From JAHDDY01 sp964549375 (GTDB lineage Bacteria > Pseudomonadota > Alphaproteobacteria > Rhodobacterales > Rhodobacteraceae), in contig CAZJWF010000064.1 of the NCBI GenBank assembly GCA_964549375.1, positions 1 to 18,232 of the forward strand: a stretch of DNA of 18,232 bases, in the 5' to 3' direction. The position numbers were made by a program, and so were the translations under genes. Below the pieces are notes generated by a model that saw only the letters and a program-made list of their open reading frames with translations, did not search any database and was not told the DNA's origin. The first letter of the stretch is position 1; each line of letters begins with the position of its first letter. Positions 1 through 6,914 of the stretch are shown in pieces.

Positions 1-86
1 ACAAGCCGGAGCAGCCTCACCCGCTGAGTATCCAATGCCCGTTCTAAGTCCACGTCGTCCGGTGCCTCTTTATTAAAACAAAACAT
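1..86 (-). CDS. Possible N-terminal fragment of an unidentified protein running off the left edge
   Basis: An open frame starts with ATG at 86 on the minus strand and stays open to the window edge (28 codons). The translation begins MFCFNKEAPDDVDLERALD and continues with an Arg/Leu-rich amphipathic stretch that would form a helix. No Shine-Dalgarno sequence precedes the ATG; an in-frame GTG about 12 codons in has a weak purine run (AAAGAGG) upstream and is an alternative start. I do not recognise the family. If real, the gene is divergent from the TPR gene, with an AT-rich stretch around 70-120 between them. From 87 to 310 I see no other gene. The fragment is short enough that the open frame could be chance. 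Confidence 0.35.
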   Translation of the reverse strand, partial: MFCFNKEAPDDVDLERALDTQRVRLLRL

Positions 87-310
87 GAACAAATTGAATA
101 AAATTCGATTTCTTGTCAAGCCAAAATCTCAAGCACCGCGCGGTCAGCGACACTTCGAGAAGCGCACAAGAGCATAAAACGCCTCAGTCTCGTGACGCAG
201 ATGTGCGCGACAGCGAGCATTTGAAGAGTTGCAAAGCGAATCTACGTCAAGATACCTTGCAGCCAATTCGCCGCCTTGGTCGGCGACACTCGATAAAGGA
301 AAAACCAGCG

Positions 311-1726
311 ATGGCCGCGACCAATACTGCGACAAAACCAAGAGCTTATACCGATGTTCGCGGCGTGCCGGTTTCCTATCCTGACAACGAAGCCATCGCG
401 GGGTTGGAAAAAGCGATTGAAATGTCTCTGTCCTTTCGCGGGGACGCGAGCGCACAGATCAATTCGGTCCTTGAAGAACACCCTGACTTTATCATGGCGT
501 GGCTGTTCAAGGCTGGATGGCTGACACAGTCGATGGAAACCCGAATTTACAAGGCAATGGTCAACGCGCTCAACGAGGCTGAGAAGCGTTTGGCAAAGGC
601 CAATGATCGCGAAATCGGCCACTTTGAAGCGGTCAAAGCGTGGATCAACGGCGATTTTTTTGGGGCGGTCCAAAAGTGGGAAGCCGTCTTGGTCAAATAC
701 CCCCGTGACCTTTTGGCGATGGAGTTGGTTCACTACACCGATGTGCTGTTGGGCGACATCGTGGGGCAGCGCGACGTTGTCGCACGGGCCTCAACGCTTT
801 GGGATGAAAGCATCCCCGGATATGAATTCGTATTAGGCTTTTACGCATTCGGGTTGGAAGAAAATCGAGATTTTTCTCATGCGGAAGAACTGGCGCGTCA
901 GGCGCTCGCCATTCGTTCCGATCACCCCTATGCCGTTCACGCTGTCAGCCATGTGATGGAAATGCGCGGGCGACAAACTGGCGGCGTCCGGTTTATGGCC
1001 GAGCGCGAAAACCAATGGTCGACCTCTCATTTCGCCAATCACCTTTGGTGGCACACCGCGCTCTATCACCTCGATCTGGAACAATACGACCGAGTCTACG
1101 AGATTTTTGACAACCATTTGGACTCGCGCCGCAAGGACGGAAACAAATACGAAGAACTGGATGCGGCTGCGCTGCTGTGGCGTATCAATCTCGTCGGCCA
1201 AGAATCTGGTGATCGCTGGAAGCACCTGGCTGATAAGTGGGAACCTGCCGCACAAGACACGCTCTATGCCTTCAACGATGTCCACGCGATGATGACTTTT
1301 GTCTCTGACGGCCGTGTGGAAGCGCAAGAAAAACTGCTGACAGCGAACGAGCGCTATCTTGAATCTGCGTCGGACGCGAATGTCGCGATGAGCCGCGAGA
1401 TCGGCTTGCCGTTCTGTCTGGCGATGCGCGATTTCAAGGCCGAAAAATACAAGGAATGCGTCGAGCGTCTTTTGCCCGTGCGGTATATGACGCATCGGCT
1501 GGGCGGTAGCTTCGCACAGCGCGATATTATCGGCTGGACGTTGCTAGAGGCTGCCCTCCGCGCTGGACAGAACGATTTGGCGCTCGCCCTCGCCAACGAG
1601 CGCACCGCGCTTAAACCGACCTCGGCACAAAACTGGCGTGCTGTCGCCCGTGCCTTCGAGGGGTTGGGCGACAAATCCAACGCAGATCGGGCCGACGCAA
1701 AGGCCCAATCGTTTATCTTGGCATAG
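311..1726 (+). CDS. TTC38-like tetratricopeptide repeat protein
   Basis: The product is 471 residues, about the size of the TTC38 family (roughly 470). Helical TPR-type pairs run through most of the protein. The most diagnostic stretch is residues 205-260, with HAVSHVMEMRG followed by HFANHLWWHTALYHLDLEQY, a His/Trp-rich segment typical of TTC38 members. There is no signal peptide, so it is probably cytoplasmic. The biochemical role of the family is not established; TPR scaffolds usually mediate protein contacts. The frame is open back to a TTG at 113, but the ATG at 311 is preferred because AAAGGAAAA precedes it and the upstream codons look non-conserved. It converges with the methyltransferase gene, with 27 bases between the stops. 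Confidence 0.85.
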   Translation: MAATNTATKPRAYTDVRGVPVSYPDNEAIAGLEKAIEMSLSFRGDASAQINSVLEEHPDFIMAWLFKAGWLTQSMETRIYKAMVNALNEAEKRLAKANDREIGHFEAVKAWINGDFFGAVQKWEAVLVKYPRDLLAMELVHYTDVLLGDIVGQRDVVARASTLWDESIPGYEFVLGFYAFGLEENRDFSHAEELARQALAIRSDHPYAVHAVSHVMEMRGRQTGGVRFMAERENQWSTSHFANHLWWHTALYHLDLEQYDRVYEIFDNHLDSRRKDGNKYEELDAAALLWRINLVGQESGDRWKHLADKWEPAAQDTLYAFNDVHAMMTFVSDGRVEAQEKLLTANERYLESASDANVAMSREIGLPFCLAMRDFKAEKYKECVERLLPVRYMTHRLGGSFAQRDIIGWTLLEAALRAGQNDLALALANERTALKPTSAQNWRAVARAFEGLGDKSNADRADAKAQSFILA

Positions 1727-1753
1727 TCAGACGCGCCTCGCGGCGGGCAGTGG

Positions 1754-2224
1754 TCAAATCCAGCGCCGCGTCTTCGCGGCGTATTCCCGCCATTCGTCAC
1801 CAAAGTTCTTCTCGATGTGGTGCTCCTCGCCCGCGATGAACAAGTCCTGTAAAATCCAGAACAGCGCGGCCACAGGGATCAACGCGCCCAGCGAGCCAAA
1901 GCATAGCGCCGCACCAAAGGCCAATACGACCATCGCGAGGTAGATCGGATTGCGGGAGTATTGATACAGGCCATCGGTCAACAGTTTCGTCGGCTTGCGG
2001 CGAGGATGTACCGGAGTCTCCGCCTGCTGAAATTGCACAATCGAAAAGATCGCCAGCGCCATCGCCCCAACGATCATCAATGCACCGACCGTCTTCGACG
2101 CCATCGTGCCAAACTTCACAATTGGCAGCATCGAATGCCAGAGCCACATGACCAACAGCGTCCCCAGCAACCAGACAGGCGGGATATTAATCTGTTTCGT
2201 CAGAGGAACTTGTTCGTCACTCAT
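1754..2224 (-). CDS. Membrane-embedded methyltransferase of the ICMT/PEMT type
   Basis: This is a 156-residue integral membrane protein with about four hydrophobic segments. The C-terminal half holds the family signature: LLTDGLYQYSRNPIYLAM, then a conserved EEHHIEKNFG, and finally EWREYAAKTRRW. These form the S-adenosylmethionine and acceptor site in isoprenylcysteine carboxyl methyltransferase and phospholipid methyltransferase relatives. The substrate in bacteria is usually unknown; a lipid or small molecule is more likely than a CaaX protein. The ATG at 2224 overlaps the TGA of the upstream ureohydrolase gene as ATGA, which indicates translational coupling. A longer frame starts at 2257 but would run 34 bases into the upstream gene. 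The enzyme class is fairly sure; the substrate is not. Confidence 0.82.
   Translation of the reverse strand: MSDEQVPLTKQINIPPVWLLGTLLVMWLWHSMLPIVKFGTMASKTVGALMIVGAMALAIFSIVQFQQAETPVHPRRKPTKLLTDGLYQYSRNPIYLAMVVLAFGAALCFGSLGALIPVAALFWILQDLFIAGEEHHIEKNFGDEWREYAAKTRRWI
1764..1781. terminator. GC-rich hairpin between convergent genes, possible terminator
   Basis: A perfect 7-bp stem (CGCCGCG / CGCGGCG) with a 4-base loop starts 38 bases after the stop of the TPR gene. It lies inside the last codons of the opposing methyltransferase gene (Ala-Ala-Lys-Thr-Arg-Arg-Trp), so coding constraint may explain part of it. No real U-tract follows on the plus strand, so termination is only a possibility. Confidence 0.3.
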
Positions 2225-3186
2225 GCTTTTGCCTTCATTCCATTCGCCATCACGCACAACAGCTCGAACATAATCGTTGCGCCGTTCAGGGCCGTGATTC
2301 CGCCCACATCATAGGGTGGGGAGACTTCGACCATATCTGCACCGATAATGTCCATCCCTTGTAACGAGCGGACCATGCCTTGGGCCTCGCGCATCGAAAT
2401 CCCGCCGGCCTCTGGCGTGCCCGTACCGGGGGCATAGGCCGGATCAAGGCTATCAATATCAAAGCTGACATAAACTGGGCCATCACCGACGAATGCTTTG
2501 GCCTCTTCCATACATTGGCGCCAGCCTTTGTCTTCGACCTCTTCGATCAGCATGACCCGCATCCCGCTGTCATACGAGAATTTCCACATGTCCGGGTCGT
2601 AAAGCGTACCCCGGATTCCGATTTGTGCCGTGCGCTTCGGGTCAAGCAACCCTTCATCCACGGCAACCTTAAACGGTGCGCCGTGGTGGAAGCGTGATCC
2701 CATGTAATTGTCGCCAGTGTCGCAATGGGCGTCGATATGAATCATCCCAACGGGCCGGTCCTTGGCCAGCGCCCGCAAAATCGGCAAACTGACTGAGTGA
2801 TCGCCGCCGCAAGTCAGCGGCACAATCCCCGCTTTATGAACCGCAGCGAATTTTGCTTCGATCTCCCGATGCGCGCCCTCAAGTTCATAGGGTTTGCTAA
2901 TCCACGCATCGCCAATATCGGCAACGGTGACATCTTCGAAGGGCGACAGGCCCGTGGCCTGATTAATCCGGCGCATCAGCGAGGATTGGTTCCGCACTTC
3001 ACGCGGACCATGTCGCGGCCCCGGACGGTTCGTGACGCCGCCATCATAGGGCACACCAATCACGCCAATATCCGGCGAGTTCGTCGCAAAATCCTCCTGA
3101 TACGGCAGGCGGAAAAAACTCGCGAGCCCGGTAAAGCGGGGCCGCTGCATCGGGTCATCAAAGTTCAGGGTTTCTGCATCACTCAT
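2221..3186 (-). CDS. speB: Agmatinase-family ureohydrolase (agmatinase or guanidinobutyrase)
   Basis: A manganese ureohydrolase of 321 residues that splits urea from a guanidino substrate. The binuclear metal ligands are all visible: H130 in CGGDHS, D152/H154/D156 in HIDAHCDTGD, and D243/D245 in SFDIDSLDPAYAPGTGTPEA. The N-terminal segment with RPRFTGLASFFRLPYQ resembles guanidinobutyrase and guanidinopropionase proteins as much as classic agmatinase, so the substrate (agmatine, 4-guanidinobutyrate or similar) cannot be fixed from sequence. The start at 3186 is chosen for the strong AGAGGAGAG ribosome binding site just upstream; a longer frame to 3285 has no comparable signal. It is the first gene of a two-gene operon with the overlapping membrane methyltransferase. 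A CRP-like dyad at 3287 lies about 100 bases upstream. Confidence 0.9.
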   Translation of the reverse strand: MSDAETLNFDDPMQRPRFTGLASFFRLPYQEDFATNSPDIGVIGVPYDGGVTNRPGPRHGPREVRNQSSLMRRINQATGLSPFEDVTVADIGDAWISKPYELEGAHREIEAKFAAVHKAGIVPLTCGGDHSVSLPILRALAKDRPVGMIHIDAHCDTGDNYMGSRFHHGAPFKVAVDEGLLDPKRTAQIGIRGTLYDPDMWKFSYDSGMRVMLIEEVEDKGWRQCMEEAKAFVGDGPVYVSFDIDSLDPAYAPGTGTPEAGGISMREAQGMVRSLQGMDIIGADMVEVSPPYDVGGITALNGATIMFELLCVMANGMKAKA

Positions 3187-3286
3187 CGCCGCTCTCCTCT
3201 GGACGGTCAGGAAGCGCAAAACCTCTGGCAGCGTCAAGCGCGGAATGTTGAGGGCCAGCTCACTCCAAATACGCAATCCACTCACC

Positions 3287-3302
3287 CGTGACGTGCATCA
3301 CT
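3287..3302. promoter_or_regulatory. CRP/FNR-family-like dyad between ureohydrolase and PQ-loop genes
   Basis: The sequence CGTGA-CGTGCA-TCACT matches the TGTGA-N6-TCACA architecture of the CRP/FNR superfamily, with one mismatch at each outer end. It sits about 84 bases before the start of the PQ-loop gene and about 108 before the divergent ureohydrolase gene. A near copy occurs at 4469-4484 before the decayed PQ-loop copy. The regulator is inferred only. Confidence 0.4.
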
Positions 3303-3378
3303 TTCCCCTCAAACGCGACTTGGTAGATCGGTCTCCAGTGCTGATGCAGGCCATTGAGACCGTGTTCGGAGTAAGTAT

Positions 3379-4029
3379 ATGACGCTGGAACTCATCAATT
3401 CGATCACTTTCCTTGCGGCTATGGGGATCCTGTCCGGTGTCTTGAGTACCTTTGCGTATGTGCCCTACGTCATCGACACGCTCGCCGGTCGAACGCAACC
3501 TCAACGGGCTTCTTGGCTCATCTGGTCCGTGCTGGGTTCAATCGCGTTTTTTTCTCAGGTGTACGAGGGGGCCAGTTCGTCCCTGTGGTTTGCGGGGGTA
3601 CAAGTCACAGGGACGATCGCGGTATTTGTTCTCTCGATCCGCCTCGGCACCGGCGGCTTTCTCGACAGACGCGATTGTATGGTTTTGCTCTGCGCCTTGG
3701 CGGGCCTCATGCTGTGGTATTTCACGGAAACCGCCATTTACGCGCTCGGCATCACCATCAGTATCAGCTTACTCGGCGGCAGCGTGACAGTGCTGAAGGC
3801 ATATCGTGACCCAAGCAGCGAGACCCTCTCGACGTGGATGATGTCGTTCATCGCTGCGAGCTGCGCCATTGTCTCGGTCGGCACGCTCGACTGGATTCTC
3901 CTCGCCTATCCGCTTTATCTATTCACCCTGAACGGCGCGATTGTCTTCGCCATGCAGCTCGGCCACGCCAGAGATGCCGCCCCACGCCGCGACCGCACCA
4001 TCGGCATCTACCTCCCGCAGAGGACTTAG
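3379..4029 (+). CDS. Seven-TM membrane protein with two PQ-loop-like halves, putative transporter
   Basis: The 216-residue product is strongly hydrophobic, with about seven membrane segments. Two related motifs appear: residues 25-45, FAYVPYVIDTLAGRTQPQRA followed by SWLIW, and roughly residues 130-155, with VTVLKAYRDPSSETLSTWMM. Each has a helix ending, a basic loop, a Pro and a Ser-x-Trp, at matching positions of a three-helix unit, as in PQ-loop/SWEET-type proteins. A sugar or amino-acid transport role is possible, but no close family is recognised. The ATG at 3379 has a good GGAGTAAGTAT leader. The stop shares four bases (TTAG, 4026-4029) with the convergent GFA gene. A degenerate copy of its start and upstream region appears near 4469-4660. 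Confidence 0.72.
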   Translation: MTLELINSITFLAAMGILSGVLSTFAYVPYVIDTLAGRTQPQRASWLIWSVLGSIAFFSQVYEGASSSLWFAGVQVTGTIAVFVLSIRLGTGGFLDRRDCMVLLCALAGLMLWYFTETAIYALGITISISLLGGSVTVLKAYRDPSSETLSTWMMSFIAASCAIVSVGTLDWILLAYPLYLFTLNGAIVFAMQLGHARDAAPRRDRTIGIYLPQRT

Positions 4030-4391
4030 GCCTCAACAGACTGACTTGCCCCATCGCCTATCGCAATATCGCCAAGCGCATAGGGATCGACGCCCTCGAT
4101 ACACGCGACGTTAACGCCATATTCATTCGGATTCGAGCGGCGCTGGTGATGGGTGTAGATGCCACAGACGCCGCAGAAATAGTGCTTCGCGGCGTGCGTG
4201 TTCCACGTATAGACGCGCAAATCGTCTTCGCCCTCAAGGACATGCAGGCCTGCAAGCGAAACACTTGCCATCACCGCTCCCTTACGCTTGCAGAGCGAAC
4301 AATTGCAGCGCCGAAGGTTTTGCAGACCGTCAGGCAAATCCAACCCCAGCCGAATACGCCCACAGTGACAGGATGCAACGGTTTGGGTCAT
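4026..4391 (-). CDS. GFA/CENP-V-fold zinc-binding protein
   Basis: A 121-residue protein of the GFA family (glutathione-dependent formaldehyde-activating enzyme fold, also called CENP-V/GFA). The zinc-ligand cysteines are in the expected order: C8 and C10 in SCHCG, C29/C31/C34 in CNCSLCKRKG, and C73/C76 in YFCGVCGIYTHH. Family members may bind glutathione adducts, but most, probably including this one, have no demonstrated reaction. Three ATG codons lie in tandem; the third (4391) is chosen because it stands 6 bases after AAGGAG (4398-4403), while the first abuts that site. The gene is monocistronic and convergent with the PQ-loop gene, with overlapping stops. Confidence 0.88.
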   Translation of the reverse strand: MTQTVASCHCGRIRLGLDLPDGLQNLRRCNCSLCKRKGAVMASVSLAGLHVLEGEDDLRVYTWNTHAAKHYFCGVCGIYTHHQRRSNPNEYGVNVACIEGVDPYALGDIAIGDGASQSVEA

Positions 4392-4468
4392 CATCATCTC
4401 CTTGAATCAAGCCTCGCCGCTGATGATCGAGCAGGTCACTTCTTTTCTCGTCCAACAAAGAACTCGAC

Positions 4469-4484
4469 TGTGACGTGTATTACT
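4469..4484. promoter_or_regulatory. CRP/FNR-like dyad upstream of decayed PQ-loop copy
   Basis: TGTGA-CGTGTA-TTACT resembles TGTGA-N6-TCACA and also the dyad at 3287-3302 (13 of 16 positions identical, and ACTTT-type sequence follows both). It lies about 76 bases before the GTG of the decayed copy, compared with 84 bases in the intact gene. It is read as a duplicated operator whose target gene has since decayed. Confidence 0.4.
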
Positions 4485-4552
4485 TTGTTAAATTTCAAAC
4501 TAAGGTAAATCTCGATTTGTCGATCTCATAACGCATTGCATAATTTTGCTTC

Positions 4553-4658
4553 GTGTTTGAGTTGAGTAGCAAGACAATTCCGGTACTGTCGCCAGGAGGA
4601 GTTGCTTGCGGTTGGTCGTGTACCTTTTGCGTATCTGCGTTATGTGGTCGACACTTAG
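4553..4658 (+). pseudogene. Decayed N-terminal copy of the PQ-loop membrane protein gene
   Basis: From a GTG at 4553, reading 25 codons gives a peptide of the same length as the N-terminus of the intact gene at 3379, up to a shared Thr-Phe, with Met1, Ile9, Leu12, Gly16, Gly20, Thr24 and Phe25 in register. One extra T in the run 4625-4628 then shifts the frame. In the shifted frame the next residues are FAYLRYVVDT, against FAYVPYVIDT in the intact protein, followed at once by an in-frame TAG at 4656-4658. Similarity fades after that. Upstream DNA also resembles the intact gene, including a CRP-like dyad. This is the main content of the otherwise empty 299-base gap between the GFA and SDR genes. 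Chance similarity is possible given the short length. Confidence 0.5.
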
Positions 4659-4690
4659 CTCTGAATCGCCGGACTTGCGGTAGGCGGCGG

Positions 4691-5440
4691 TTAAACGTGC
4701 TGCCCACCATTAATCTCGATCTCGACCCCGGTGACGTAGCTGCTTTCCTTCGTGCACAGATAATAGATCGTGCGCGCGACTTCTTCGGGCTGCCCCAAAC
4801 GCCGCAAGGGGATGTCTTTGACTATGTCTTCAGTTCCCGCCGACAGGATCGCAGTCTCGATCTCCCCCGGCGCAATAGCATTGACCCGAACGCCATGTGG
4901 GCCGAAATCCGCAGCCATCTCCCGAGTCAGTGCCGCCAAAGCCGCCTTAGATGTTGCATAGGCCGCGCCCGCAAACGGATGTACCCGCGCGCCCGCAATC
5001 GAAGTGACATTCACAATCGCGCCCTCGACGGATTTCAGCTCTTTGAACAAACCTCGCGCTAACACAACGGACGAGAAGAAGTTCACGTGGAACACCCGTC
5101 CCCAAGTTCGCAGATCGGTGGTCAGCGTATCCTGACGCTCGCCGCCTTCGCCTTTGGGCGACATACCGGCATTATTCACCAGTGCATGAAGTCCGCCGTC
5201 ACCAAGGCGCTCTCGGATCACGTCGATGGCCCGGATTGTGTCGTCAGGACTGCTCAGATCGACCTGAATATGGTCTTCTTCACCCGCTTCCCACGGGCAA
5301 TCCTCCGGAAAAGGATGCCGCGAGCAACTCAGCACCCGCCATCCCGCCGATGAAAACCGCTTGACCGTCGCATGGCCAATACCCCGACTCGCGCCGGTCA
5401 GCAGTAAAGTGCGTCGTTCGGCGTTTTGCGTGCTGGTCAT
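4691..5440 (-). CDS. Short-chain dehydrogenase/reductase (SDR), substrate unknown
   Basis: A classical SDR of 249 residues with a Rossmann fold. The nucleotide-binding TGASRGIG is at 15-22, NNAG at 89-92, and the catalytic tetrad is N120, S147 (VNVTSIAG), Y161 and K165 (YATSK). The protein ends with the usual C-terminal YVTGVEIEINGG strand. It should reduce or oxidise a carbonyl or alcohol using NAD(P)(H). The Arg after TGAS, and Ser-Arg at the end of beta-2, suggest NADP(H), but this is weak. The substrate cannot be assigned. The ATG at 5440 follows GGGGAGAC; a TTG one codon earlier is less likely. It lies 21 bases downstream of pdxH on the same strand and is probably co-transcribed with it. 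Confidence 0.88.
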   Translation of the reverse strand: MTSTQNAERRTLLLTGASRGIGHATVKRFSSAGWRVLSCSRHPFPEDCPWEAGEEDHIQVDLSSPDDTIRAIDVIRERLGDGGLHALVNNAGMSPKGEGGERQDTLTTDLRTWGRVFHVNFFSSVVLARGLFKELKSVEGAIVNVTSIAGARVHPFAGAAYATSKAALAALTREMAADFGPHGVRVNAIAPGEIETAILSAGTEDIVKDIPLRRLGQPEEVARTIYYLCTKESSYVTGVEIEINGGQHV

Positions 5441-5461
5441 CAAAGTCTCCCCGTTCCAACC

Positions 5462-6103
5462 TTAGGGATAAAGTCGGGTAACCGTCCAGCCCTGCTCCGT
5501 GGTTTCGCGCGTCCAGCGAAAGCGGTCATGCAAGCGATGTTCGCCATCGGCCCAAAACTCGATCTCGACCGGCTTGATCCGATACCCGTGCCAATGGGCG
5601 GGGCGGGGCGGGGCATCATTGTGATCCGCCCGAATTTGTGCCGTTGCGTCGACCAAAATTTCTCGCGCCTCTAAGGGACGGGACTGCTGTGATGCGATAG
5701 CCCCTGCGCGGCTTTGCGGATGGCGCGAATGAAAATACGCATCTGACTGCTCGGCAGAAACCGCTTCAATGGCCCCCCGTGCGCGCACCTGTCGGCCCAA
5801 CGATTTCCAGTGCAGGACAAAAGCGGCCTGCGCATTCGCCGCCAGTTCGTCACCCTTCGCACTTTCGGAATTCGTATAGAACACGAATCCGCCGCTTTCG
5901 ACCTCTTTAAGCAGAACCATGCGCACATTCGGCAACCCAGACGAATTTGCCGTTGCCAGCGCCATCGCATTGGCGTCACAGGGTTCCGCCTTCCATGCTT
6001 CGTCGAGCCATTTCGTAACAAGTTCGAAAGGATTGTTGCCCGAAAACAACCCATCCCGCGTATCGGCACGGCCAGCGGCGTCGGAGAGAACACTTTCGTT
6101 CAT
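5462..6103 (-). CDS. pdxH: Pyridoxamine 5'-phosphate oxidase
   Basis: The FMN enzyme that oxidises pyridoxamine or pyridoxine 5'-phosphate to pyridoxal 5'-phosphate, the last step of vitamin B6 synthesis and salvage. The 213-residue length is typical. FMN and substrate motifs are all present in order: RMVLLK, FYTNSESAKGDEL, HWKSLGRQVRARG, FHSRHPQSRAGAIASQQS, the Trp/Arg segment HWHGYRIKPVEIEFW, HRLHDRF and the C-terminal RLYP. The start ATG at 6103 is preceded by GAAGGA about 10 bases upstream; the frame extends to 6163 but those codons carry no family sequence. It is the first gene of a pair with the SDR and is divergent from the lipoprotein gene, with a 112-base intergenic region. Confidence 0.96.
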   Translation of the reverse strand: MNESVLSDAAGRADTRDGLFSGNNPFELVTKWLDEAWKAEPCDANAMALATANSSGLPNVRMVLLKEVESGGFVFYTNSESAKGDELAANAQAAFVLHWKSLGRQVRARGAIEAVSAEQSDAYFHSRHPQSRAGAIASQQSRPLEAREILVDATAQIRADHNDAPPRPAHWHGYRIKPVEIEFWADGEHRLHDRFRWTRETTEQGWTVTRLYP

Positions 6104-6215
6104 GGGGTGTTGGTCCTTCGGAGTTGCCCTAATCATACCGTAAAGGCGTGGTTTTAGAGACACGGGTCGATTGAGTAAATACGCGGCACAGGTCGCACAT
6201 TACGGAGAAACGAGA

Positions 6216-6779
6216 ATGATGACGCTTGGATTGAAAAATGCCACTCTTACGGCCTCGATTTTGACGCTTGGCCTCGCAGGTTGCGTTGAGAATACAGGCA
6301 GAACGACCCAACAAGACGCGGGCATTGCAGTGGGTGGACTGGCTGGCGCGCTTGCTGGTGGTTTCTTGGGAACGCAAGTGGGCGGCGGCAGTGGCCGGAC
6401 AACCGCGATTATCGCGGGCTCGATCCTGGGCGGTCTTGCGGGCGGTGCCCTCGGCAATCGTCTCGGCCAGCAGGATCAGCAGCTCTCGCAGCAGGCAACG
6501 CAGCAAACGCTCGCCAGTGCCCCCGTGAATCAGCCTGTTCGCTGGCAGAACCCACAAACGGGCGCCTATGGTGACGTTGTTGCAACAACGCCTGTGTACC
6601 AGCAGACTTACGCGGCACCACAACCAACTGCCGCGAATTACGCAACCACGTACAGCCGGCCACAAACCGTCGATTGTCGTGACTACAAACAGACGATTTT
6701 CGTCGACAATCAGCGGTATGAGACCGCTGTTGGCACCGCATGTCGCCAGCCGGACGGTACCTGGCGCATTCAATCCTAG
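6216..6779 (+). CDS. Glycine-zipper outer-membrane lipoprotein (17 kDa surface antigen type)
   Basis: A 187-residue lipoprotein. The signal peptide ends in the lipobox LAGC with the lipidated cysteine at 23. Residues about 35-80 form a glycine-zipper double segment (AGLAGALAGGFLGTQVGGG, then IIAGSILGGLAGGALGNRLG), as in Rickettsia 17 kDa antigen-like proteins. A Gln-rich linker follows, and the C-terminal domain carries the conserved DCRDYKQTIFVDNQRYETAVG and a final PDGTWRI. Such proteins are anchored in the outer membrane and are thought to help envelope stability; no enzyme activity is expected. ATG 6216 follows GGAG with 8-base spacing. A terminator-like hairpin lies 60 bases after the stop, so the gene is probably monocistronic. 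Confidence 0.88.
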   Translation: MMTLGLKNATLTASILTLGLAGCVENTGRTTQQDAGIAVGGLAGALAGGFLGTQVGGGSGRTTAIIAGSILGGLAGGALGNRLGQQDQQLSQQATQQTLASAPVNQPVRWQNPQTGAYGDVVATTPVYQQTYAAPQPTAANYATTYSRPQTVDCRDYKQTIFVDNQRYETAVGTACRQPDGTWRIQS

Positions 6780-6839
6780 TCATTTTTCGACGTTAGGGTT
6801 GAGCGGCATCAATCGCACAAGACGCCGCGAAACATACAA

Positions 6840-6861
6840 CGGCGGAGCTTAGACTCCGCCG
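6840..6861 (+). terminator. Terminator-like hairpin after the lipoprotein gene
   Basis: An 8-bp perfect stem (CGGCGGAG / CTCCGCCG) with a 6-base loop lies 60 bases after the lipoprotein stop. The following sequence is only mildly T-rich, so the terminator is weak or factor-dependent. Confidence 0.5.
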
Positions 6862-6914
6862 CTGGACTTTGCACATGCGGCTTCAGTGTCACTGAACTTC
6901 ACATGTGGGTTGCG

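Noticed and set aside
113..310. N-terminal extension of the TTC38-like protein back to a TTG at 113
   Set aside because: The stretch is basic, low in recognisable structure, and a good ribosome binding site precedes the ATG at 311, which also gives the family length.
833..1495. 220-codon open frame on the minus strand
   Set aside because: It is wholly antisense to the TTC38-like gene and its translation shows no domain or start signal.
3834..4508. 224-codon plus-strand open frame spanning the PQ-loop and GFA genes
   Set aside because: It overlaps the end of one well-supported gene and lies antisense to the GFA gene; the translation is Arg/His/Pro-rich as expected for a shadow frame.
4553..5062. 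169-codon plus-strand ORF as an intact gene
   Set aside because: After the first 25 codons it runs antisense through the SDR gene, and only the 5' part resembles the PQ-loop protein; it is better read as a decayed copy.
5810..6157. 115-codon plus-strand frame opposite pdxH
   Set aside because: It is antisense to the conserved FMN-binding part of PdxH, with no ribosome binding site or recognised domain.
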